A stretch of DNA of 7,846 bases, taken from positions 1 through 7,846 of the forward strand of contig CAIOSU010000043.1 in assembly GCA_903861055.1 (NCBI GenBank). Reading direction: 5' to 3'. The position numbers were made by a program, and so were the translations under genes. Under the pieces are notes generated by a model, which worked only from the letters and a program-made list of their open reading frames with translations, was not told where the DNA came from and ran no database searches. Shown here one piece after another: positions 1 to 6,314 of this stretch (within the stretch, counting starts at the first letter, position 1; each line of letters starts with the position of its first letter). The stretch is from an uncultured bacterium. Lineage in GTDB: Bacteria; Bacteroidota; Bacteroidia; Chitinophagales; CAIOSU01.

Positions 1-1095
1 AAAGATGCTTTTTTGAAAGAGCGTGCCGAAACCACCAAAAAACAGCCGGGTTCGTTGGCGCATAAGTTGCCCATAAAATACAACCCCGGCAACCAAGAGT
101 TGGGCACTAAAAACTTTGCTTACACCCTTACGTTCCAAGATTGGAACATTTTCAATCCCTTTAACCAATCAAACGCTGCCCCCGAAATACCGCGGTTGTG
201 GAAAGACCTTGCGCCTTACCCCGATGTGAACTATGATTTTGCGCCACGGGTACTATACTACGAGGGCTATAAAGCTAAAACGTTGCCCAACAGGTTAGGG
301 CAACCCAAAACCTCGGCTTGGCTGTTTGGCCGTAACCCTTCCTTTAGGTTGAAATACCCGGTGTTGAGTAGCGATGTGTTAGCCTATGGTGGCGTGCAGG
401 GTTTGGTAAACAATTATTATAAAAACACCATAGCCCAAATTGAGGATGGCAGGCAGGTTATCGCCTATTTCAAGCTCGATTTAACGGATGTTTTGCAACT
501 CAATTTGCAACGGCCCATTTACATCAACCACCCAACCATTAGGGGTTATTACTACATCACCACCATTGCCGATTATAGGCCAGCATTGGGTTTGCCGGTA
601 AAGGTTATGTTGCTGCCCGTGCTGGCAACCAACCCCGTTGAGCTCGATTTGACCAGCCAAGCCGAATACACATCTGTTAGCCAAATGGCGCCCACACTGG
701 GGCGCGGCATAGGCAGGGCTTCGCAATACGGCAATGAACATTTAGGGTCGCTTACTGATACGCCCTCGGCAGTGCTGCACAATGGCACAGGCAACTGGGC
801 ACCGGCAGGCACGGCTTCGGTGGCCTTGGGGCAAGGGGCAGTAGCCACGGCCCGCAACCAAACCGTGCTGGGCGCTTACAATGTGGTTAGCCCCGACGAC
901 ATTATACAAGTGGGTGGCGGCACCTCCAATACCGACCGATACAGGGCCTTCACCTTCACCCAAGATGGTAATTTTTTGGTGCAAGGCGGCTACCTATATA
1001 CCACCGATGGTCGCGAAATCATGTTCGCATCGCAGCGAAACGAACAGGGCCTAGTAAAACGGTTTGATAAGCTGCATTTAAAAGGAAACCAATAA
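1..1095 (+). CDS. Phage tail-tip / baseplate or fibre protein, 3' part
   Basis: The frame is open from the first base, so the gene starts outside the window; 364 residues are visible. A TTG at 13 is only an in-frame leucine codon and not a convincing start. Visible residues about 113-205 contain a pattern (YYKNTIAQIEDGRQVIAYFKL, then PIYINHP, then GYYYITTIADYRP) that I recognise from tail-tip or baseplate proteins of Bacteroidetes phages. After a Gly/Ser/Pro-rich linker, residues about 273-294 read SVALGQGAVATARNQTVLG, which resembles the head repeat of YadA-like trimeric adhesins and of phage fibres. The C-terminal 70 residues look like a beta-rich tip module (FTFTQDGNFLVQGG). The likely role is in the distal tail, with the C-terminal module trimerising or contacting the host surface. 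The tape-measure-like gene follows after 4 bases, as expected for a tail operon. The structural-protein call is firm; the exact tail position is inference. Confidence 0.62.
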   Translation, partial: KDAFLKERAETTKKQPGSLAHKLPIKYNPGNQELGTKNFAYTLTFQDWNIFNPFNQSNAAPEIPRLWKDLAPYPDVNYDFAPRVLYYEGYKAKTLPNRLGQPKTSAWLFGRNPSFRLKYPVLSSDVLAYGGVQGLVNNYYKNTIAQIEDGRQVIAYFKLDLTDVLQLNLQRPIYINHPTIRGYYYITTIADYRPALGLPVKVMLLPVLATNPVELDLTSQAEYTSVSQMAPTLGRGIGRASQYGNEHLGSLTDTPSAVLHNGTGNWAPAGTASVALGQGAVATARNQTVLGAYNVVSPDDIIQVGGGTSNTDRYRAFTFTQDGNFLVQGGYLYTTDGREIMFASQRNEQGLVKRFDKLHLKGNQ

Positions 1096-1099
1096 GAAC

Positions 1100-2386
1100 A
1101 TGGCAAAGGAAATAGCATTTCAGATATCGGTGGAGAATGCCGAGCTACAGCAATTGCTCAAAGACCTGGGCGCAATGCTGACCCTTTACGACAAGCTAGC
1201 CAAAAGCCAAGCTACGTTAAGCGGCGCAAGCAACCAGTTGGCTGCAACGCAGCAAAAAATATTGAAGCTAGAACGGCAAATCGTTCAAGAGCAAAGCGAA
1301 GCCATAACCGCGACCTTGAATAGCGCAACGGATAGTGCTGGTAGGTTTGAAGTAAGTTTTAACAGCGCTTTAAAGGGCCTGCAAAACACGGCAATGCAAA
1401 CAGCCACCGTATTGAACGAGCTGAAACAAGCAGCTGACTTGGTGGGGCTTGATGCACTGGCCAAAGGTATGCAGACGATTAACAATTCGGTAAAACCAAC
1501 AACCACCGACGCACCCGATAATGGCACCGATAAGGTTGCTGTAGCTGAGGCATTGCAAGGTAAGGCACAGGCCGCCTCAAATGCCTTTACGGCCATGAAC
1601 GATGCTTTGAACCTTGCCGACCAACTAAGCGAAGTACGTCTACAAAACGAGCTGGCACGAATTGACCAAAAACGCCAAGCCGAAATAGATGCCGTAAACA
1701 ACAGCGTGCTTTCTGAAGAGGGTAAAAAGGCTCAGTTGGATAGCATCAATGCCAAGTATGATAAGGAGGCCGAAGAAAAGAAAAAGGCCGCCGCCAAGCG
1801 CGAAAAGGCATTTGCCATTACTAAAGCTATAATTGCCGGCGCGCAGGCGGTGGTGCAAGGTATTGCCCAGTTTGGTCCGCCGCCCAGCCCGGCAGGTATA
1901 GCCGCCATAGCGGCTGCAGCCGTAACCACAGCCGCCCAAGTGGCCTTAATAGCCAAACAAAAGTTTGCCAAAGGCGGCTACATACCTTTCGACACGGGTG
2001 GTTTGGTAGAAGGTGCTGCCCACAGTCAAGGGGGTGTGTCGTTTCTATCGGGTGGCAACTTGATGGAAGCCGAGGGTGGCGAACTGATAGTGAACCGCAA
2101 TATTTGGAGTAGGCCCGATTTTGTAAAAAGCATTTCGGAGATGAATGCCATTACGGGTGGCAAACGATTTTTTGTCTCGGGCGGCATGGTGCCTACCGTT
2201 GCGCCGCCAGTGTACTACAACACGGCAACTGCGCCTATGGAAGGCTTGGATAGCGAAGCGCTGGTAAAAGGCCTTCGCGGGGTAATAGCCGACGAGGTAG
2301 GTAGCTTGAAAATTGTAAACAACGTGGTAGATACTACTAGCCAGCAACTACGGCTATTGAACATACAATCGGAGGCTAGCTTTTAA
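1100..2386 (+). CDS. Tape-measure-like phage tail protein (short)
   Basis: A protein of 428 residues. Residues 1-235 are mostly helical and rich in Gln, Ala, Lys and Glu. They include coiled-coil-like stretches at about 30-70 and 175-237, the latter ending in the highly charged EAEEKKKAAAKREK. Residues 238-287 are a hydrophobic Ala/Ile-rich segment (AIIAGAQAVVQGIAQFGPPP, then AAAAVTTAAQVALIAKQKF). Residues 290-333 are Gly-rich with KGGYIPFDTGGLVEG, HSQGG and EAEGGELIVNR. This order of coiled coil, hydrophobic segment and GG/HSQGG/EGGE tail is typical of the C-terminal part of tape-measure proteins in Bacteroidetes prophages. Such proteins set tail length and sit inside the tail tube. At 428 residues it is short for the family, so it may represent only the C-terminal module or belong to a short tail. 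ATG lies 4 bases after the preceding stop; its own TAA overlaps the next ATG. Confidence 0.72.
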   Translation: MAKEIAFQISVENAELQQLLKDLGAMLTLYDKLAKSQATLSGASNQLAATQQKILKLERQIVQEQSEAITATLNSATDSAGRFEVSFNSALKGLQNTAMQTATVLNELKQAADLVGLDALAKGMQTINNSVKPTTTDAPDNGTDKVAVAEALQGKAQAASNAFTAMNDALNLADQLSEVRLQNELARIDQKRQAEIDAVNNSVLSEEGKKAQLDSINAKYDKEAEEKKKAAAKREKAFAITKAIIAGAQAVVQGIAQFGPPPSPAGIAAIAAAAVTTAAQVALIAKQKFAKGGYIPFDTGGLVEGAAHSQGGVSFLSGGNLMEAEGGELIVNRNIWSRPDFVKSISEMNAITGGKRFFVSGGMVPTVAPPVYYNTATAPMEGLDSEALVKGLRGVIADEVGSLKIVNNVVDTTSQQLRLLNIQSEASF

Positions 2387-2577
2387 TGGAAACGCTGCTC
2401 TCCACCCCAAAACTGAAACAACATCGTTGGCAGCAATGCCAAGCCTGCCCGCACCTCAAAAACAAGCTATTGCACTTGTGGATTTTTAAACCCCTTGCGC
2501 GTTGCGGTATGTGCGGTTGTTTCTTAAAAGCAAAAATTGCCCTTAAACCCATGAAATGCCCACTAGGAAAATGGTGA
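2386..2577 (+). CDS. Small zinc-ribbon-like phage protein
   Basis: A 63-residue protein with six cysteines: C18 and C21 (CQAC), C40, C43 and C45 (CGMCGC) and C58 in the C-terminal CPLGKW. Two spaced Cys pairs are the layout of a zinc ribbon. The pattern CxxC, CGxCGCF, CPxGKW is one I recognise from very small proteins encoded beside tail genes in Bacteroidetes phages and prophages; I know no established function. The start is fixed by a TAATG overlap with the tape-measure-like gene, and its stop overlaps the next gene as TGATG, so the three are likely translationally coupled. Zinc binding is inferred from Cys spacing. It could serve in DNA or protein binding during assembly, but nothing in the sequence decides this. 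Confidence 0.7.
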   Translation: METLLSTPKLKQHRWQQCQACPHLKNKLLHLWIFKPLARCGMCGCFLKAKIALKPMKCPLGKW

Positions 2578-2831
2578 TGAACAAACAATATAAAGGCCTG
2601 GAAAACATTTCGGCCGAAGACCAAAAGCAGGTACAGGATTGTTTTGCCCGATGGCAGCAAAATAGGCATCAACCTAATAAAGAGGATGTGAAAACGCTAT
2701 TCGCCAAGTACCACGAATACATCTACAAAAGCCCCAGCGATATGGCCTGCCCAAGCTGTGTGCAGTTTGTGTTCGATTATTGGAAAGGCGTAATTGTCCA
2801 ATGGGAGCGGAGTCCAAAACCAATCAACTAA
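2577..2831 (+). CDS. Small phage protein with CPSC motif
   Basis: An 84-residue protein if translation starts at the ATG that overlaps the preceding TGA (TGATG). In-frame ATGs at 2571 and 2556 would add 2 or 7 residues; AGGAAA just before 2571 gives that start some support too. The protein is soluble, helical and charged. Near the C-terminus it carries ACPSCVQFVFDYWKGVIVQW (C58, C61), preceded by a Tyr-rich helix (LFAKYHEYIY). I do not recognise a named family, but a CxxC followed by an aromatic helix, right after a CPxGKW mini-protein, recurs in Bacteroidetes phage tail regions as I recall them. A single CxxC is not a full zinc site, so partnering with the preceding protein or dimerisation is possible (inference). 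The last 15 bases including the stop are repeated just downstream. Confidence 0.62.
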   Translation: MNKQYKGLENISAEDQKQVQDCFARWQQNRHQPNKEDVKTLFAKYHEYIYKSPSDMACPSCVQFVFDYWKGVIVQWERSPKPIN

Positions 2832-2854
2832 TAACCAGTAAACCAATCAACTAA
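2817..2854 (+). repeat. 15-bp direct repeat at the 3' end of the CPSC gene
   Basis: AAACCAATCAACTAA occurs at 2817-2831, where it encodes the last residues and stop of the upstream gene, and again at 2840-2854, one base before the stop codon of the minus-strand gene. The copies are identical and 23 bases apart start to start. This looks like a small duplication at the junction of the two convergent genes. Confidence 0.85.
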
Positions 2855-2855
2855 C

Positions 2856-3386
2856 CTACGGCTGAACGCACTTAAAGGCACGAATCAAATAGTCGGCCCT
2901 GAGGGGTGTGGTATCGTCGAAAGGAATGCCGTATATGCTCTCTCGGATGTTCACTATTGGCAATTTGGTGAGTATCGCCATATCCTCTGCAGTTATAAAT
3001 GCCGAGCCGCCAATGGTGTATTTGTAGGCATAGCGCACCTGTTTGGCCCCACTGCCCGGTATGTACTCTTCCACGGTAATAACGTGGCTGCTGCCATCCT
3101 TAAAAAAGAAGGTAAGCAGGATTGGTTTCTTAGGCTCGAATTTTTCGGTGGCATCCAATGCCTTCAGCCCAATGGTCCAATCGAATACCATTTGCATGGA
3201 GCCGTTGCGGTTTTGTACAAATATGCCGAAGGTGCGATTGGGCACATTGTAGATAGTCTCGCGGCGGGTCGATTTTACGAACTCGTCTTTGATGCTCTTG
3301 TGTATGAGCAAGTTGCAGCTATCGGTTTGGGCAAAAATGCCAGTGCTAGATAGCAACAACAGCAATAATATGGGCAAGTTTTTCAT
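2856..3386 (-). CDS. Small exported protein of unknown function
   Basis: A 176-residue protein read on the minus strand, opposite to all neighbours. I start it at the ATG at 3384-3386 because it gives a textbook Sec signal peptide: MKN, a Leu-rich core (LPILLLLLL), then SSTGIFAQ with likely cleavage after AQ near residue 20. Frame remains open upstream to 3509 but would bury the signal. The mature part has about 156 residues, many beta-prone segments (TFGIFVQNR, ILLTFFFKDGSSHVITVEEY, VRYAYKYTIGGSAFITAEDM) and only two cysteines, C24 and C173, near the two ends, which could form a disulfide. No family is recognised. The product should reach the periplasm or cell surface. It does not resemble a virion protein. 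With its own promoter and reversed orientation, it looks like a phage-carried accessory gene (moron) or lysogenic-conversion gene; this is inference. Confidence 0.75.
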   Translation of the reverse strand: MKNLPILLLLLLSSTGIFAQTDSCNLLIHKSIKDEFVKSTRRETIYNVPNRTFGIFVQNRNGSMQMVFDWTIGLKALDATEKFEPKKPILLTFFFKDGSSHVITVEEYIPGSGAKQVRYAYKYTIGGSAFITAEDMAILTKLPIVNIRESIYGIPFDDTTPLRADYLIRAFKCVQP

Positions 3387-3394
3387 GGGTGCTG

Positions 3395-3402
3395 CAAAGT
3401 TA
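3395..3402 (-). promoter_or_regulatory. Bacteroidetes -7 box for the exported-protein gene
   Basis: On the minus strand this reads TAACTTTG, an exact match to the Bacteroidetes -7 consensus TAnnTTTG. Only 8 bases separate it from the ATG, so the transcript would have an almost absent leader. I found no convincing TTTG-like -33 element 19-21 bases further upstream, which lowers confidence. Confidence 0.5.
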
Positions 3403-3493
3403 AGAATTAGACGCAAGACTTGATGAATATTATGAAAGACTGAAACAACCATGCCAAACTTTAAAATTGAATCATCCCCAAACAAACAACCAC

Positions 3494-4552
3494 ATGGACC
3501 AAACGCCATCAGCCAACAAAAGTTGGTACAACATTAAAAGCACTCTGCCCGAAACCGGGCCCATTGAAGTATACATTGATAACGAAATAGGCGATTTTGG
3601 CATCTCGGCGCGCCAGTTTCTCAACGAGCTTAAGCCGCACGCGGGCAAACCCGTGCGCCTCCATATCAATAGCCCTGGTGGCAGTCTAATTGATGCCTTT
3701 GCCATTTATGATTTCGTGAAATTGCAAGGCTATCAACTAAGCGCCTACATCAGTGGCATAGCGGCCAGCGCGGCTACCGTGGTGGCGGCAGCGGCTAAAG
3801 AGAGCTTTATTGGTGAGCACAGCTATTTCTTCATCCACAACCCCTACTACGCAGGGGGTAAAAAGGGTGGGCAAACCGACTTGGACAAGATGAAAGATGA
3901 CCTGTTGGACATTTATCACCGCAAAACGGGCCTCGACAAAAAGCGCATAAGCGCTATGATGGATGCCGAAACCCTCTTGAATGCCGAGGAGGCACTTGAA
4001 ATGGGCTTTGTGGATGGCATTGTTCGCGAGTTGCAAGTAGCGGCCCTGTTACTCGATGAAAGCCTGAAGCGCATTCCAGATGCTGCCGTGGCCAATCGCT
4101 TGGCCTTCCGCCTAGGGCTTGGGCAAGTGCAGCCACAAGCATCTACCAAGGTGATTGACAAAGCAGTAGCTGCCATCGGCATACTAGACCAGCGCATCAA
4201 ACTACGCCTTTACCCGCAAAATGCTTTCAATTCTAATATTTCTAAACAATCAAAACCCAAACCAAACATGGAGAACATCCAAGCATTGGAGCAAAAGCTG
4301 GAGGAGCTTATCCAACAGCTAAACGACTTGCTCGCTCAATTGGCAAGCCCTGCCAAAGAAACCCCTCAAGCGGCACAAGGTAAGGCCGACCCACATAAAA
4401 CCGTGGAGAACCTGGAGCGCGAATTGCACCGCCTAAAAGCCCGCCGCATTGATACCGGCAACCCAGGTGCCGACACCGACCCAGCCCGCACCGAACGCGA
4501 CCGCAAAAACGGCTGGAACTATGTAAGCAGCTACTTGCAAAACAGATTTTAA
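3494..4552 (+). CDS. ClpP-like phage head maturation protease with C-terminal scaffold-like region
   Basis: A 352-residue protein from ATG 3494 (MDQTPSANKSWYNIK). A TTG at 3467 would add only nine residues of leader-like sequence and is rejected. Residues about 22-185 form a ClpP-type serine peptidase: INSPGGSLIDAF forms the Gly-rich oxyanion region, S92 in SGIAASAATVV is the predicted nucleophile, H115 in FIHNPYY the base, and D157 (or E159) in MMDAETLLNAEEALEMGFVDG the third residue. Such enzymes cleave scaffold and capsid proteins during prohead maturation. Residues about 230-265 are a low-complexity Asn/Ser/Lys/Pro linker. The rest is a coiled-coil-like helix (NIQALEQKLEELIQQLNDLL), a polar Pro/Ala stretch, a second charged helix and the end WNYVSSYLQNRF. 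This tail resembles a scaffold domain. The major capsid gene follows after 117 bases, the expected neighbour. The protease call is firm; the scaffold role is inferred. Confidence 0.88.
   Translation: MDQTPSANKSWYNIKSTLPETGPIEVYIDNEIGDFGISARQFLNELKPHAGKPVRLHINSPGGSLIDAFAIYDFVKLQGYQLSAYISGIAASAATVVAAAAKESFIGEHSYFFIHNPYYAGGKKGGQTDLDKMKDDLLDIYHRKTGLDKKRISAMMDAETLLNAEEALEMGFVDGIVRELQVAALLLDESLKRIPDAAVANRLAFRLGLGQVQPQASTKVIDKAVAAIGILDQRIKLRLYPQNAFNSNISKQSKPKPNMENIQALEQKLEELIQQLNDLLAQLASPAKETPQAAQGKADPHKTVENLERELHRLKARRIDTGNPGADTDPARTERDRKNGWNYVSSYLQNRF
4268..4552 (+). CDS. Possible internally initiated scaffold protein (nested, same frame)
   Basis: An in-frame ATG at 4268 would make a 94-residue protein (MENIQALEQKLEELIQQL...) consisting only of the coiled-coil C-terminal region of the protease gene. 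The bases just before it (about 4232-4267) are A/C-rich and G-free near the start codon (CAAAACCCAAACCAAAC), very like the leader before the protease's own ATG (CCCCAAACAAACAACCAC). This fits initiation without a Shine-Dalgarno, as is usual in Bacteroidetes. The known parallel is phage lambda, where scaffold Nu3 starts inside protease gene C. It is a hypothesis: the same sequence may simply encode a flexible linker. Confidence 0.4.
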   Translation: MENIQALEQKLEELIQQLNDLLAQLASPAKETPQAAQGKADPHKTVENLERELHRLKARRIDTGNPGADTDPARTERDRKNGWNYVSSYLQNRF

Positions 4553-4554
4553 CT

Positions 4555-4587
4555 AGACACAAGTATCAAGACACAAGACACAAGACT
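4555..4587 (+). repeat. Short AGACACAAG repeats after the protease gene
   Basis: AGACACAAG occurs at 4555-4563, 4569-4577 and 4576-4584; the last two overlap to give a 7-base period (ACACAAG twice). Repeats of this look are frequent between genes in Bacteroidetes genomes as I recall them. No hairpin or T-tract makes it a terminator. Confidence 0.6.
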
Positions 4588-4634
4588 GCTTCAATTGGGT
4601 TAGATCCGATGGCTTTAACTTATTGATGCGGCTA

Positions 4635-4666
4635 TTTTAAATTTTCAATTTTAAATTTTCAATTAA
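4635..4666 (+). promoter_or_regulatory. A/T-rich leader repeat before the capsid gene
   Basis: TTTTAAATTTTCAATT occurs at 4635-4650 and again at 4649-4664, ending 5 bases before the capsid ATG. There is no Shine-Dalgarno. Similar A/T-rich blocks built of AATTTTCAA precede the genes at 5714 and 7816. An unstructured A-rich leader would favour initiation on a Bacteroidetes ribosome; this role is inferred. Confidence 0.5.
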
Positions 4667-4669
4667 TCC

Positions 4670-5623
4670 ATGGCAAACGCTATAACTATTGTGGAGACTT
4701 GGGCTACGGAGCACGTAGCCGAGATTTTCCTGAAACCCGTGTTCACGGCAGAAAATATTGTGGACACCTATGCGGTAGACCCTACCGTAAACCGATCTAA
4801 AACCATTACCCTGGCTAACGAGTTGAATCGCATTATCCAAAAAAAGGAAAGCTGTGGCTTTAACGCTATCGGTACTTTTGCACTTGGCGAAAAAACCATC
4901 AACACCGAGCCTTGTGCCGTAAACTTGGAGCAGTGCGCTTCCGATTTCCACGACACCGTTTTCAAACAAAACCTGAAACGCGGCACCGACCTATACGACC
5001 TTAGCAACACCGTATTGGAGAAGGCGATGGTTGACCGCATCAACACCGCTATTACCAACGACATTTTCGAGCTTTGCTGGTTTGGCAATACAGCCCACAG
5101 CACCAACTTCTTTAAAACCTTCGACGGCTGGTTTAAGCTTTTGGAGGCAGGTGGCTGCACTAAGGTGGACATAAGCACCACCGGCGAATTGGCCCCCGAT
5201 GAGGCCATTGATTTACTGCGCCAAATGTACAAAGGATCTGCCCCGCTGCGCGCCGTTAAGCCAAATGGCAAGGTTTTCTTGGTAACCGACACCGTGTATA
5301 CCAACTTGATGGAGACCTATGAAAACATGGATACCGATTCGGGTATGCTGAAGTTGGCTGAGGGCGGACCGCTTACTTTCCGTGGTATACCAGTAGAGGC
5401 CCAATTGGCTTGGGATGCCTCCATCGCTTCGCAAGGGCTGGCCGACCCGCACCGTATCGTGTACACCAAAAAGGAAAACCTGATTATCGGCACCGAAGTG
5501 AAAACCCCGGGTAGTGATGCCAAACTTTTCTTGGATGAGTTGGAAGAGAAATTCTATTTCAAAGCCAACTTCGACCTAGGTGTGCAGTACCTGTTCGATG
5601 AGTATGTGGTGTATTCGCGTTAA
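4670..5623 (+). CDS. Major capsid protein, HK97 fold
   Basis: A 317-residue protein, a normal size for an HK97-type major capsid protein with no attached scaffold. It begins directly with the mature-like MANAITIVETWATEHVAEIF. Residues 40-100 fit the N-arm and E-loop region (SKTITLANELNRI, FALGEKTINTEPCAV). Residues 120-165 carry a helical stretch (MVDRINTAITNDIFELCWFG). The pattern EAIDLLRQMYKGSAPLRAV, then KVFLVTDTVYTNLMETYEN, then GGPLTFRGIPVEA is characteristic of the A-domain and P-domain helix, and the end FDLGVQYLFDEYVVYSR is typical of capsid C-termini. It forms the icosahedral shell and, lacking an N-terminal delta domain, should rely on the preceding protease/scaffold for assembly. 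Five cysteines (C62, C82, C89, C136, C163) are more than usual. Position after the ClpP-like protease supports the call strongly. Confidence 0.85.
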   Translation: MANAITIVETWATEHVAEIFLKPVFTAENIVDTYAVDPTVNRSKTITLANELNRIIQKKESCGFNAIGTFALGEKTINTEPCAVNLEQCASDFHDTVFKQNLKRGTDLYDLSNTVLEKAMVDRINTAITNDIFELCWFGNTAHSTNFFKTFDGWFKLLEAGGCTKVDISTTGELAPDEAIDLLRQMYKGSAPLRAVKPNGKVFLVTDTVYTNLMETYENMDTDSGMLKLAEGGPLTFRGIPVEAQLAWDASIASQGLADPHRIVYTKKENLIIGTEVKTPGSDAKLFLDELEEKFYFKANFDLGVQYLFDEYVVYSR

Positions 5624-5626
5624 GCG

Positions 5627-5684
5627 AATTGAAAATTGGAAAATTGGAAAATTCAAAATTTTTCAACCAAGACAATTTTCAATT
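5627..5684 (+). repeat. 12-bp inverted repeat between capsid and tail-tube genes
   Basis: AATTGAAAATTG at 5627-5638 is perfectly inverted as CAATTTTCAATT at 5673-5684, with 34 bases between. The left arm starts 3 bases after the capsid stop and continues as a short tandem (GGAAAATTGGAAAATT). A hairpin would be weak because it is A/T-rich. It could be a transcript-end or processing signal. Confidence 0.6.
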
Positions 5685-5713
5685 TTTAATCTTAAATTTT
5701 AAATTAATTCACC
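5673..5713 (+). promoter_or_regulatory. A/T-rich leader before the tail-tube-like gene
   Basis: The bases from CAATTTTCAATTTTTAATC through AAATTAATTCACC run right up to the ATG at 5714. The block shares the AATTTTCAATTTT core and the AATTAAT ending with the leader before the capsid gene. No Shine-Dalgarno is present. Function as a translation-friendly leader is inferred. Confidence 0.45.
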
Positions 5714-6277
5714 ATGTCATTTCTCACCCAAGGCTATGCCCTTACCTGCGACGATAATAGCACCATTGGTGGTGTGCGCAGGCTGTTTTTAGTAAACCGT
5801 GATAAAGTGGATAGCTTCTTAGCCTCCACTGCCGATCACTCTTATACCGACGTAACCGTTGACAATACTGCCGATGTCGAAAGCCAATGGCACCAGTTTG
5901 AGTTTGCCGACTATACCCTGAACGCCACTTTCCAGAACTCGCTGGAAGACAATGGTACCAACTTTGTTTCGTACACCATTACGGGCTTTGTGCCGCGCCA
6001 AGAGAAGGTGAAGGCCGACCGCTTGCAGAAGGCCATTAAATCGTGCAAACTGATTGCCATTGTAGAGAATAACCAAGGCGAGGCCTTTGTATATGGTTAC
6101 GATGAGCCCCTAAAAACCAGTGCTGCTCTGCGCGCCGCCGCCAATGGCGAAACCGGTGCCGACCTGGCCGACCGCAACGGCTATGAGTTTCGCCTCGAAG
6201 GCCGGGGCAGCGATATCCCGCGCCAATACGTGGGCGATATTGTAGCTACCGGAGGCGTAGTGCTAACGTTTATATAA
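5714..6277 (+). CDS. Tail-tube-like phage structural protein
   Basis: A 187-residue soluble protein. It starts MSFLTQGYALTCDDNSTIGGVRRLFLVN, then has beta-prone stretches (HQFEFADYTLNATFQNSLEDNGTNFVSYTITGF broken around residues 60-92), a helix with PRQEKVKADRLQKAIKSCKL, then LIAIVENNQGEAFVYGYDEPL, an Ala-rich GETGADLADRNGYEFRLEGRG and a hydrophobic end. The order (L..GY.L.C.D...GG.....L at the start, ivEnnqG...vyGyd and G.DRNGY later) is one I know from Bacteroidetes phage proteins that sit between capsid and tail genes and are taken as major tail or tube subunits. It contains no signal peptide or membrane segment. Direct succession to the capsid gene supports a virion role. A head-tail connector is the main alternative. 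Confidence 0.6.
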   Translation: MSFLTQGYALTCDDNSTIGGVRRLFLVNRDKVDSFLASTADHSYTDVTVDNTADVESQWHQFEFADYTLNATFQNSLEDNGTNFVSYTITGFVPRQEKVKADRLQKAIKSCKLIAIVENNQGEAFVYGYDEPLKTSAALRAAANGETGADLADRNGYEFRLEGRGSDIPRQYVGDIVATGGVVLTFI

Positions 6278-6314
6278 TCCAGAATCCTATTTTTGAGTGT
6301 TTATGGGCTTTTCA

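Noticed and set aside
1285..1701. 138-residue antisense frame in the tape-measure-like gene
   Set aside because: It mirrors the Ala/Gln/Lys-rich codons of the sense gene, giving an artificial Ala/Ser/Cys/Phe mix; no motif supports it.
3084..3353. Plus-strand frames across the exported gene
   Set aside because: They sit opposite a gene with a clear signal peptide and promoter and have no recognisable features.
3467..3493. TTG start for the protease gene
   Set aside because: The bases look like an untranslated A/C-rich leader, and the ATG at 3494 gives a sensible N-terminus.
3387..3509. N-terminal extension of the exported protein
   Set aside because: The extension overlaps the protease start and would place 41 residues before a clear signal peptide; the -7 box also lies inside it.
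4768..5304. 178-residue antisense reading frame in the capsid gene
   Set aside because: It lies wholly inside a strongly supported capsid gene, has Ser/Leu-rich shadow-like composition and no start context or recognisable motif.
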